From Primulina eburnea (taxonomy: Eukaryota; Streptophyta; Magnoliopsida; Lamiales; Gesneriaceae): a stretch of 64,000 nt of DNA. Every line of letters begins with the position of its first letter. Position 1 is the first letter of the stretch. The position numbers and the translations under genes are program-made. The notes below the pieces were generated by a model. The model searched no databases. It worked only from the letters and a program-made list of their open reading frames with translations, and had not been told where the DNA came from. The stretch is from positions 336,001 through 400,000 of the forward strand of contig NW_027331289.1 in assembly GCF_022965805.1 (NCBI RefSeq), read 5' to 3'. Shown here one piece after another: positions 44,582 to 55,759 of this stretch.

Positions 44582-45481
44582 ATACCGCCTCGAAGAATTT
44601 CAGAAAAGGGCAGTACTTCGTCTGAACAGAAAGATGTATCAGAAACTCAGCTAGAAGAAAAGATGAAAGAATTTGAGTTATTACAGCCGCCGGTTCTGAA
44701 TGGTACCGAGACATCTGAAGACTGTCAGAACTGGTTTGATGATATAGAAATCTTGTTTGATTTACTTGAATGTACAGATGAACAGAGGGTTAAAATGGTG
44801 CCTTATCAGTTACGAGACGCCGCCAGGAGTTGGTGGATTACCAGTAGAAGAATGTGGGCACAGAGAGGTACAGTGATTTCGTGGGAAATATTCAGAACTG
44901 AATTTTATCGAAGATTTTTCCCAGTCTCGTACCGAGAGGACAAGAAATTAGAGTTTGAGAATTTGAGCCAAGGGCAGCTGAATATTGACCAATATGCTGC
45001 TAAATTCTCGACTCTACTGCGTTTTGCTCCTCAGATAGCTGGAAATGATGAAGCTGTAGTGAATCAGTTCATCAGAGGATTGAATTCGGAGGTGGTTGCA
45101 TTTATGAATTTGCAGCGACCTTACCATTTTGCTGACATCCTGAGTAGAGCGAAGAGAGCTGAGGCGAGTCTGATTAGACAATTGACAAGGTTGTGTGTCA
45201 AGCCACCTCAAACACAGCAATCCCCTCTTCGAGTTGAGTGCGGCAGTACGAGTGGGAAGCAAGATGTGCTGAAAGCTCGAAAGAAGCCATTCAAGAAGAT
45301 GGGAAGTGGTTCATCTAGCTCCAGCGTTTCTGGTCCAAGCTATACTGGATTATATTGCAGGAGTTGCGGAGGGAGACATCCCACCGAGCAATGCCAGGGA
45401 GTGACTGGTAGATGCAATATTTGTGGACAGCCGGGACACTTTGCTAAAGTTTGTCCCCAGAAGCGTTCCCGAAGATTGTAG
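44582..45481 (+). CDS. gag: Gypsy-D Gag, start codon apparently lost
   Basis: The frame is open from before 44582 to a stop at 45479-45481. The N-terminus aligned with Gypsy-C Gag (MPPRRMPEQGSTS) reads PPRRISEKGSTS here, with ATA at 44582 in place of ATG; the first in-frame ATG is 44663, 27 codons later, giving 272 residues. Gag domain covers most of the protein (WFDDIEILFDLLE, FRTEFYRRFFPVSYREDK, STLLRFAPQIAG). CRSCGGRHPTEQC and the zinc knuckle CNICGQPGHFAKVC (about 251-264 of the short form) close it. Whether the short form works is unknown. Confidence 0.8.
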   Translation: MPPRRISEKGSTSSEQKDVSETQLEEKMKEFELLQPPVLNGTETSEDCQNWFDDIEILFDLLECTDEQRVKMVPYQLRDAARSWWITSRRMWAQRGTVISWEIFRTEFYRRFFPVSYREDKKLEFENLSQGQLNIDQYAAKFSTLLRFAPQIAGNDEAVVNQFIRGLNSEVVAFMNLQRPYHFADILSRAKRAEASLIRQLTRLCVKPPQTQQSPLRVECGSTSGKQDVLKARKKPFKKMGSGSSSSSVSGPSYTGLYCRSCGGRHPTEQCQGVTGRCNICGQPGHFAKVCPQKRSRRL

Positions 45482-48030
45482 GGAACAGAGTTTAATGGAG
45501 AAACCGACCCAGAAATTCACAACAGGTACTAATCTTTATGATTATATTGCATATGTATTGATACGTACTAATGCATTTTTAGGAGTACCTGTGATTGAGT
45601 AGCATGGAGATATACTGTATCTGTTGGGTCTGGTTGTACTGTAGTATTGAGTCCCTTACTTGTAAGGACACTGTTATTATCAGAAATTTATATATATGTT
45701 GTATACTACAGTAAGGTGAGAATGAAATCGAGATAGAGTATCGTGTACTTGTGTTTTCTGATTTGAACGCATTATTGACATTTATATGCTGAACAAGTAC
45801 AGACCTATTGTAGAATTTTTCCAGAAATGGTAAGATTCAGATCAGATATGGCTGCTGAGTAGAGATTTCACGGTAAGAATTATCGATTTAGAATTCTTGT
45901 GATACTCAGATTGTATATGACTCGATTATTACAGACAGGAACAGATAGTATCCTTATGTATTCAGTAGATCCACTGAAATCGAGTTTAGTACTGACAGAT
46001 TGGTCAGTATTATACAAGTTGGCTGATGTTTGCCTAGATAAGATCTCAGAATGGTGTTATATCAGAAAGATAAATTTCAAAATTGAGTTGAGATCAGGGA
46101 TTGTTTGTATAGTAGATTTAGTACAGAATGGTATTGACTATACAGAACGATCCAAAATGAAGTGAAAGAATATTTGAAAGATCATATTAAATATTCTAAG
46201 AAATGTGATGATGGTATACAGAAATTATTCAGATAAGAATTCCGTTTGAAACAGATTGTATTCAGAATAGGGGATATCTGAAATTAGTATACAGATTGAT
46301 TTTGATGCCGTAGATATTGTGATCAGTGACTGATCAGATACCGATATCAGAAGTTCAGAAAGTCAGAAATGTCAGAATTGTCAGAGATTGATATTATATG
46401 AGTTGACAGATTATCTGATATGATTGTGTTTTGAACTACTTGAGAATTATTGCTTCTAAATCAGTAATTTATACAGATTGTATTGTTTGGGGAGCATATT
46501 ATATTTGCAAATGATATATAGCAGTTGATCAGAATGGCATGAAGATTTGATTGATTTTCCAGAATCGATAGTATTGTTAGAACTTATAATCCTATATATT
46601 TACTAGATTAGTATAGAGTATTGTTATTCTGAATCAGTATTGATACAGATTTTATGAACCGTTGAGAGTATATACAGTTCAGTTTGTATCAGAAATGGAT
46701 TCGAGAATTTCAGCAGTTCAGAAACGAGATCAGAGTGGTCAGAACAGTATTTCGATAATCAGAGCAGAGTATCGGTCAGAGAAACAGATATGTGATTTGG
46801 TATTTTGTATTAGACTGATTGTGTTATGATATCAGAATGTTTCAGTATAGTATAACAGAATTTGATATCTGTAGTCAGAACCGAATACCAGGTAGGTATT
46901 TCTTCTTTATTTCATATTATTAACTAATTGTTTATACAGAATAGTTCGAATCTGAAAGCACAAATAGTGTCAGAAATGCACAGTAGTGGGTTCAGTTTTC
47001 ATTCTGATGATTGTAAATGTATGATATTCGAACATATAGTAGTAATATAGACAGAGTAGATCAGTTATGGCAGAATTGTACGGAAATGTTGGCAGAAATC
47101 ATACCGATAAGTCTGAATCGCTAACAGAAAAAGACAAAAAGATAGAAATCAGAAGATTATTACAGATTTTATATATTTCTAAATAGAAATGAGAGTACAT
47201 TTCTATGGCTTTAGTAATGACATTACTGCCATTTTTCTTCAGATGGTAAGATGACATGATTATGATTGACAGATTGTTCAATCTATATCTATTAGGTTGT
47301 ACCAGATAACGTACAAACAGAACTAGATGACACAGATTGATGTCAGAGGAATGATCAGAATCAACAGAATGTTGAGATAGAGTATATCAGATTGTGATTT
47401 TCTGGTTGATTTTGTACTTGTGACAGAATATATCATGAGTTTTTCCTGAGATTTGTCGCAGATTGACAGACAGTCAGAGTATAGTTATCAAGATATTGGA
47501 AGGCTTTGGTAGAGCTATATAGTGCTGGATGTTAGCACTAATGGATATGACTTAGTATCACTATGTGACAATACCTATCAGCGTATCAGAGTTGGTAATG
47601 GGATAGTTATAGGCAAGACAGTGACCGTGAATACTATAGATTTCTATTTCTGTTGAAGAGAATTCGAAAGAAGATAAAGATAGTTCAGAATGAACCGATT
47701 CTAGAAACCAACGTCAGATGATGACGATTGGTCTTCGAACCTAAAGACTATACAGGTCCTTGATCAGGATAAACAGATTGAATAACAAGTACTAGTATTG
47801 TTTTGTTATAAATTGTAACTGGTTTATACGGATGTGGTATAACCAACATGGCAAGATTGATTTTGTCAGAGTTAATTTGAGAAGTATTATGATAGTATAG
47901 TTCATGAAGTCTTATTACAGATTTGAAATCAGAGGGTGATACCAGAAAGAGATTTCATAATGAAGTTAGTGAGATGAGAGTTTAAGTTAAACTCTGTATA
48001 CATTTCTTCTATTATATCTGAATGGATTGC
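45482..48030 (+). pseudogene. Gypsy-D decayed pol
   Basis: No long frame survives. Scattered fragments match Gypsy-C pol in order: YIAYVLIRTNA against the protease AYVLIDTGA near 45550, and at 45899-46165 MTRLLQTGTDSILMYSVDPL and LADVCLDKI against [20 protein letters not shown] and FADVFPDEI. Beyond 46200 similarity is too weak for me to assign domains. Overall length is about 2 kb short of a full pol. The sequence is rich in CAGA and TCAGA. Confidence 0.75.
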
Positions 48031-48033
48031 TTG

Positions 48034-48072
48034 TGAGTTCGAGGACGAACTCAGATCTAAGAGGGGGAGAAA
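48034..48072 (+). promoter_or_regulatory. Gypsy-D PPT-proximal hairpin and polypurine tract
   Basis: Hairpin 48034-48053 has perfect 8-bp arms TGAGTTCG/CGAACTCA and loop AGGA. The PPT GAGGGGGAGAAA runs up to 48072. Compared with Gypsy-A/B/C the third stem pair is G-C in place of T-A, a paired change that keeps the stem even though pol is dead. Confidence 0.8.
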
Positions 48073-50104
48073 TGTAATGCCCGAAATTTGATCATTTTAA
48101 TCAGATGTTGATTAATTGGCATGATTAATGTTATAAGAACTCAAATGAACCGATACGACAAGGCCGGGCGTCGTTGCACTTGTTAGCCAAGTATTTGGGG
48201 CAGAAACTTCGGCGCTCGAGCGGTAGAAAAGCACCGCCCGAGCGCCAATGTATCGCAAGTTATTGCTCGGACAGAAGGTTCGGCGCCCGGGCGGTAGATT
48301 TCGACCGCCCGAGCGCCAAGGGCGCGTCTTGAAAATTCTGGACAGAAGGTACCGCGCTCGAGCGGTAGATTTGCACCGCTCGAGCGCCACCCGGAAATCA
48401 TGAAAGGTAGCCACGTTTCTTCAGACATGCAGCGTTGGTATATATATATACATTACACGCCTAAATCCCTCAGAAATCATAAACGAAGATCGAGAAAAGG
48501 GTTCAGAATAAGAGTTGAAAATCCTTACGCCTTTTGTGCGAAATCCGCCCGTCTGATTTTGAATCCGACTTCAGTACTGTGTTCTTATCAACGCAGGCTA
48601 CAACTGGACGTAAGTTTTGTTACGTTTAGACATGATTTGAATTTATAATATTGTCAGAATTGAATATGATTCAGATATGATGTTTCTACTACCGTAGACA
48701 TCATAGAATTGAAGTCAGATTAAAGAACAAACTGTTCCTGTAATTGTTATGATTTTCGAAAGATATTGACTGAGATTTTATATCAGAATTGTGTTAATAT
48801 TCAGAGTATGAATTAGGTGGGCACAGATTATGAGTTCAGTGTTATATTTGTGATGTTCAGATTGACGGGGTTATTCAGATTGTATTGTTATGCCGTCGGA
48901 ACATCAGTTGAGTTAGATTGATCAGATTCAGACATGATTTCGATTAGATTGTGATATTATTGATATGACTCAGATTGTATCTTGTTCAGACATTGATCAG
49001 ATTGTATATATTGAGTTATTCACTGATACAGCGTATTCAATATTGTCATTTCAGATTCAAGATGGACAGATTTGAATACAGGTCTTCGTCATCGTCAGAC
49101 CGGGACGACAAAGGTATAATTCATGTGATATTCGGGAAGCATAACTCAAATTAGATTAATTTGAGTTTCCCAATAAAATCACATACGAGATTATTGTGTA
49201 TATTATGCTTTGTTACAGATTGTTATACATTGCATTTTAAGATATTTATGCTTTGTGTACAGATTGTAATACATTGCATTTAAGATAGGAAAGTCTTGAC
49301 AGCTCAGTCAGACTTCTAGACGTTCGGTGTATCGTACATAGGAGCAGACACCCTCCGATTGTAGCACCACGATACAGCCATGGCCGAAGTCTAGGAATAA
49401 GACGTACAGTTACCACGATCGGTTGAGTAGGTAACAGCCATTGACGTCTTATTCATCACGGGATCCCTAGAGTTATAGTTGAGTCGAGTCTAGACATGAT
49501 TTGACTAGAACTGCATGTGTTTAGAAATGTGGTTTCATAGAGTATGAAACCCATGTTTATTGCTTTCAGACATGATAGCCTGTGTTTATATGATTTGATA
49601 TAGATTGCATGTTTATCTGAACTGAGTTGCATGCTTATTTTGAGTAGATTTCATAGATTATGAAATCTATTGCTTTGAATATATTCATGATAGCATGTTT
49701 TATGATTTAGATTGTTTATATACATGCTTACCATGTTTTATACTGGGATTTATTCTCACCGGAGTTATCCGGCTGTTGTCTTGTTTTGTATGTGTGCATG
49801 ACAACAGGTGGGACAGGATCAGGGTCGAGATGACGACGAGAGAAGACGAGTTTAGCGTGGTGATTCCGGACTTGGATAGATTTGGTTTATTACTTGAACT
49901 TAGTAACTAAACCTTAGACGTAAATTGTATAGTATTGTACTTTTCTACTGAATTGTAGTTGGTATACAGATATGTATATTATTTAGATTCCATTACCTTC
50001 CGCATTTACATTTTAAAAAGAAAAATTTTTAGACCCTGTTTATCAGCATTGATAATTAAATCTCAATAATGAGTAAGAAGATGATTAGCGTCCGGGTCCC
50101 CACA
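48073..50104 (+). repeat. Gypsy-D 3' LTR
   Basis: The 2032-bp LTR is almost identical to 42208-44240. It contains the three GC-rich hairpins (48211-48387), TATA run 48439-48450 and the 49695-49910 ORF copy. Confidence 0.95.
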
Positions 50105-50109
50105 GTCCA

Positions 50110-51447
50110 CTAGTGTTTAATTAATTCAACACTTGAATTAATTTAATTTAGTCCCCAATAATGTTTATGAAAATCACAATTTTCAACTACATTATTTACT
50201 TGGCCAAATTTTAATCTAGGAACACTTCCTTAAATTAAAATTTACATTTCTCTCATAGAAGTCATACTCTATTTTTCCTTACACTTATAAACTCATTTAT
50301 AAGTCGTTCAACACATTGAACTATTTTTTACTTCTCAACGGGATCTAGAAAGCCAGCACTTGTGTGGCCCTCAATGGTTCATTGATACAACTAGCCGTGG
50401 GTTCACATCTCCATGTGATTCGGACTAAACATGTCCTTATATGAGCATACCCCAATTGCTCCATTCTTACTTATCAACTCTTTGGTAACAAGAACGTCAG
50501 AACTCAAGTGTGATAGCACCCAACGAATCATGTTAAACGCCTAGCAACATCGCTTACATGATTCCCTAGGTATCAAATGATAGTGCCTGCAAGAACCATT
50601 CAATTATGGTTAGCGTACAGTACGGTCCCTTCAACTCATATATCCCGACCGATTCGACAACTATTGGTTTATCGAGAGTTGTCAATGAATCGATACTATG
50701 TGTCATGTTGTGGTTGCATCGATGGTGTAATCTATGAAACCCCTTTCATAATTACCACCATACTCTGATCAGAGATTTCAACCCACACATACATGAAAAA
50801 AAACACATAGGATATCCATACCCGTAGGTAAGCGGTGAATCCCCGGCTACAATGCATCGACTCCTATATGTTTCTCCGTAACACCCAACCTTGTCACCTG
50901 ATGACCCCATAAGAGTCGGTAAACAAGTCAAAGTGAAACGCTAGCACATAGAGTCTCAATGTTGTCCCGGGTCATAAGGAACTAATGGTGTACAACCATA
51001 AACTAGGACTTTTCCACTCGATAAGTGAGAACCACTTGGAAAGTCCTTTATAGAGGGTTGTTCAGTGCACTCTACCAGGAGCACCTATCTGCATGCTCGG
51101 ACATCACAATGTCCCCTACCAATGAAACATGGTACTCACATCGCAGATACTAGTCTCTAACTCGAGCGGCCTATATCCTTCTTAGTGGCGGCTGAATCGA
51201 CTAGGAACCGTTTAGAATATACAGTATTACAAATATGAGTTTCATGATACTCATCATATGAGCATCTCATATTCTTTCTACTATATGTATACTCAAGGAC
51301 TTTATCTATGCAACTCGCATGGGTATAAAGATAAAGATGCGCCAAATTAATAAATTCAAATATTATTAAAATAAAGATCGTTTAATACAAAGAGTTTCAT
51401 CGTGAACAGTCGGCCAACACTTGGCTCGACGTGCACCTACTCTAACA
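50110..51447 (-). repeat. Copia-C 5' LTR, U3-side part
   Basis: This 1338-bp remainder of the LTR split by Gypsy-D matches 34377-35713. It ends ...CTACTCTAACA at the AGTAT target repeat. Confidence 0.95.
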
Positions 51448-51452
51448 AGTAT

Positions 51453-53000
51453 AAATCAACGAAACATGCAATCATATAAACACTATAAAGCATGTAATCA
51501 GGTAACAGATATATGTAACAAAGTCTGAAACATAATCAATATCAAACTGTCGACAATACTCGTAGCTACATCATTCAGACTAGACTCATTCCTAGTCTAG
51601 GGATCCCGATTCCAGAAGTTGGCATGCGTATATCGACTAGCAGTAATAGAAAAGACTCCAGTTCTATCCACGCCGATATGGTATCGATCAACAGTAATAG
51701 AAAACACTCCAGTTCTATTCACATCGATACGGTATCGATTACCAGTAATAGAGGAAGCTATTATTCTATCCACATCAATATAGTACCGATTAACAGTAAT
51801 AGAAGCAACTCTAATTCTATCCACATCGATATGACATCGATTAACAGTAATAGAAGAGCTACTAATCTATCCACATCGATACAATACTGATTAACAGTAA
51901 TAGAAAAAGCCACCATCCTATCCACATCGATAGCCAAACATCCAGTGACAGACTTTGGCACAACCGCCAATACACCATCTTATGACATCGTGCAATGTGC
52001 CCGTGGTGATCCCACCACTAACGGCACTTCTGTCATAAGATTACTCTTCTAATACCTGTAATCTATAACTCAAGAAAACAAGTATAGCAATCAATCAATG
52101 CAAATATCAATGCAATAAAGTAAAGTATGTGATTTAGGGAAACCCAAGTCTAAACCGACTCAATGTCCATCTCCCAATACCACATTGACTTATACCTTTC
52201 TTTCGTCGGTTCCTGGCTCAGTCGATATCCTGAACTCACAATCTGTCTGGTACTGACAATATCAATAATCTCATATCAATATACGAGTCAATTCCATAGC
52301 AATCTGATCAATCTGGATTTAATTCAAAATCAACGGTATAACGGTACGATTTTAATATCCCCGTCAATACCAATTCACCAGATAATAGTTACAATCTATA
52401 ACTCATATCCAATACAATCCGTAATCTCGTCATAATTCAAATATGTCCAGTTTCAACTCAATAAAATCAAAAAATCATAATAATTCCAGAATCAGTCCGT
52501 TTTCTGATCTGACTTTGATTCTACGATGTCTAACATGTCCAAGACATCATATATGAATTATATCAAATTCCTACAACATCATATTTTCAAATGATACCAG
52601 AACTCAGTAAAACTTACGTCCAGTTGTAGTTGTCGACGAGAGGATCACGGTATTGTATCCGAATTAAAAATCTAATATACGGATAGTGTATAATCACAAT
52701 TCGAAGCAAAATGGAGATTTGAGCATTCTCTGTATCTTTTCCCCGGTTTCTCGCTGGAAGAATGAAAGGAATACTAACTTTATATATCAACTTGCATAGC
52801 TAAAGGACAAGTGTCCACTTAATCCATTAATCGCATTTTAACCCCTGGATTCTTCACTTTTTGCAATTCAGCCCTCAAAACTCTTTTTAATACCATTTCA
52901 ATCCTAATTAATTACCAAAAATCATGGAATTTAACTCCTCATTCCAAAATTCGTAAATTAAATAATCTCGGATTAAAATGATATAATCTCGGGCCTTACA
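51453..53000 (-). repeat. Gypsy-C 3' LTR, U3-side part
   Basis: This 1548-bp continuation of 33289-33638 matches 60782-62329. A 51-bp tandem repeat occupies 51641-51933. A minus-strand TATA (GATATATAAAG) is at 52778-52788. The pieces total 1898 bp, against 1897 bp for the 5' LTR. Confidence 0.95.
51641..51933 (-). repeat. 51-bp tandem repeat, about six units, Gypsy-C 3' LTR
   Basis: CAGTAATAG recurs at 51641, 51692, 51743, 51794, 51845 and 51895. Each unit has paired ATCGAT-type motifs. The period is 17 codons, so frames on both strands stay open and give 17-residue repeats; this is a property of the period and not evidence of a protein. It lies downstream of the TATA box in the element's own direction. 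Confidence 0.88.
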
Positions 53001-53038
53001 ATTCTCCCCCTCTGAGACATGATTTCGTCCTCGAAATC
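53001..53038 (-). promoter_or_regulatory. Gypsy-C polypurine tract and PPT-proximal hairpin
   Basis: The minus strand reads AGAGGGGGAGAAT next to the 3' LTR. Hairpin 53021-53038 has stem GATTTCG/CGAAATC and loop AGGA on the coding strand. Confidence 0.78.
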
Positions 53039-53101
53039 TCAAGCAATCATATCACAGGCAGTCAAATCAGAAATAACAGAAACTGAAATAGTAAACTCAC
53101 A

Positions 53102-55759
53102 TCAGTGAAATAATGCTGGGAATTCCTGTCTCATATCGGATTCAGTCTCCCACGTAGCTTTTTCAGTGCCATGACGAGTCCATTGAACTTTCACCAAAGG
53201 AATCGTCTTTGTTCTGAGCTGTTTCTCTTTACGATCGATAATCCGGATCGGTTTCTCGACATAACTCAATGTCTCATCCAGCTCAGTCTCGTCTGGCTGA
53301 ATAACGTGAGAATCATCAGGGAGATATTTCCGCAGCATCGATACATGAAAAACATCATGTATTCCAGATAATGAAGGCGGCAAAGCGAGTCGATAGGCAC
53401 GATCTCCTATCTTCTCGAGAATTTCATAAGGACCTACATATCTTGGAGACAATTTCCCTTTCTTGCCAAATCTGACAACACCTCTGAAAGGAGAAATCTT
53501 CAGGAACACTCGGTCTCCTGCCTCAAATACCAACAGTCGTCGTCGAAGGTTGGCATATTTGGCTTGTCTGTCCTGAGCTGCCTTCATTTTCTTCTGAATC
53601 AATTTCACTTTTTCAGTCATATCTCTGATCATGTCAGGTCCAGTCTCAGGAACTTCAGAGATATCATCCCAATAAAGTGGGGATCGACACTTCTTTCCGT
53701 ACAACGCTTCAAAAGGTGCCATCTCAATACTCGTTTGATAGCTGTTGTTATACGAAAACTCGCAAAGTGGCAATGCATCTTGCCAATTAGTGCTGAAATC
53801 AAGCACTACAGCTCTCAACATATCTTCCAATGTCTGAATCGTCCGTTCTGACTGTCCGTCAGTCTGTGGATGATATGCGGTACTAAGATGTAACTTCGTA
53901 CCAAGAGCTTGCTGCAAACTCTGCCAGAAGTGCGAAGTAAACCGAGGATCCCGGTCTGAAACAATCGACTTCGGCACTCCGTGCAGTCTCACCACTTCTC
54001 GAACATAAATATCGGCCATCTGATCATATCTATAGGTCATCTTGTATGGAATAAAGCATGCTGATCTGGTCAATCGATCAATCACGACCCAAATCGCATC
54101 ATAACCTCGGGAGGATCTTGGTAACTGCGTCACAAAATCAATGGAAATGTGATCCCATTTCCATTCAGGAATGGACAAACTCTGTAATAATCCTCCTGGT
54201 TTCTTTCTTTCAGCCTTCACCTGTTGGCAATTCAGAAACTTGGCTACAAATTTAGTCACATCAGACTTCATTTGTTTCCACCAATACTGTGTCTTTAAAT
54301 CATTATTCATTTTTCTGCCACCAGGATGAATGCTAAAACGACTGTTGTGCGCCTCTATCAATATCCGATGTTTCAACTCTGAAACATTTGGCACAACAAT
54401 ACGATTATTCACATAAAAAACATCATTTCGTACTTGATATTCCGATCGATGTCCCGTTCTGACCATAACAATCGACTTCTGTATATTCTGATCACCTTTC
54501 TGAGCTGCTTTAATTCTCAAAATCAGCTCTGGTTCAGCTTGAATAGCATATAATCTCAAAGGCTGACGATCTGTCTCAAATACTAATCCAGACAAACAGC
54601 AGTCTTCAATCAAATTCGATACACCAATCGTCGATAAGGATAGTGCACATACCTTTCGACTCAGTGCATCTGCTGCTGCATTGGACTTCCCTAGATAATA
54701 TTTGATTTCACAATCAAAGTCTTTCAGTAAATCCAGCCATCTCCGAGGTCTCATATTCAGCTCTGATTGCGAAAACAGATATTTCAAGCTTTTATGATCA
54801 GAATATATTTCGAATTTCTCACCGTATAGATAATGTCGCCATATCTTCAAGGCAAAGACAATGGCTGCCAATTCAAAATCATGAATTGGGTAACGAGATT
54901 CGTGGGATTTCAGCTGTCTCGAGGCATAAGCAATCACATGCCCCCGCTGCATCAAAACACAACCTAATCCACGGTGAGATGCATCACAATAGACGACAAA
55001 TCCACCAGTGCCTGAAGGAATCATCAACACAGGCGCACTGGTCAGTCTCTTTTTCAACTCCAGAAAACTGTATTCACAGTTTTCTGTCCACACAAATGGA
55101 GCATTCTTCTGAGTCAACTGTGTAATCGATTTGGCAATACTCGAGAAATCTTTAATAAATCGACGGTAATATCCCGCCAAACCCATAAAACTGCGAATCT
55201 CTGGTACAGATGCCGGTCTTGACCAAGAAATCACTGCCTCAACCTTGCTGGGATCAACTGTTATACCGTCTCCGGATATAATATGACCCAGATATATCAC
55301 CTGTTTCAACCAGAACTCGCATTTCGATAATTTAGCATATAGTTTCTCCGCCCTCAAAATTCTCAACACAGTCCTCAGATGATTAGCATGCTCAATCATA
55401 TTCTTTGAATAAATCAATATATAATCAATGAATATGATAACAAAATCATCCAAATATTTCTGGAATACGCGGTTCATCAATCCAATATATACCGCTGGTG
55501 CATTCGTCAAACCAAAGGGCATGACAATAAATTCATAGTGTCCATACCTGGTTCTGAATGCAGTCTTAGAGATATCAGAGTCCCTGACTCTCAATTGATG
55601 GTATCCAGATCTCAAATTGATCTTGGAATACACAGATGAACCCTGCAACTGATCAAACAGATCATCAATACGAGGCAATGGATATTTATTCTTTACCGTT
55701 GCCTTATTCAGTTGCCGGTAGTCGATACAAAGTCTCATCGACCCATCCTTCTTTCTCAC
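53102..55759 (-). pseudogene. Gypsy-C pol: third RT-RNase H copy joined to integrase and tail
   Basis: An open frame of 885 residues begins inside RT ([10 protein letters not shown]) and contains RT, RNase H, integrase ([50 protein letters not shown]) and the chromodomain-like tail ending QEFPALFH. It has no gag or protease in frame, because the tandem duplication shifts it. RT is dead: motif A reads SKINLRSG (Asp to Asn at residue 48, 55616-55618) and the catalytic pair reads IDY (Asp to Tyr at residue 113, 55421-55423). Confidence 0.92.

Larger units (their letters stand above)
42208..50104 (+). mobile_element. Gypsy-D: gag-bearing, pol-defective Ty3/gypsy element (TR-GAG-like)
   Basis: The 7897-bp element is flanked by GTCCA at 42203-42207 and 50105-50109. 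LTRs of 2033 and 2032 bp differ at about ten positions by eye, mostly C-to-T or G-to-A. The interior is only 3.8 kb: a gag frame followed by 2.5 kb of heavily decayed pol. LTR ends and Gag are related to Gypsy-C. Fresh LTRs with dead pol imply trans-mobilisation. It is the youngest insertion by nesting (level 4). Confidence 0.96.
33639..51447 (-). mobile_element. Copia-C: structurally complete Ty1/copia element, hosting Gypsy-D
   Basis: It is flanked by AGTAT at 33634-33638 and 51448-51452, with net length about 9.9 kb. LTRs are 2075 bp and 2076 bp after removing Gypsy-D. PBS, long leader with stem-loops, one uninterrupted gag-pol ORF and PPT are all present. It was presumably autonomous until Gypsy-D split its 5' LTR. 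It is the same family as Copia-B. Confidence 0.97.

Noticed and set aside
45482..48030. Possible host gene or captured exon in the odd CAGA-rich interior of Gypsy-D
   Set aside because: Fragments line up in order with Gypsy-C protease and post-protease sequence, so at least the first part is decayed pol. No other coding signal was found; the part beyond 46200 remains unassigned.
51597..51890. 17-residue repeat proteins read from both strands of the 51-bp repeat
   Set aside because: Same reason: the period is divisible by three. The two strands cannot both be meaningful.
51641..51933. CRISPR-like direct repeats
   Set aside because: Units are contiguous and diverged, with no unique spacers, and the context is a plant LTR. 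The 69-bp and 34-bp arrays fail for the same reasons.
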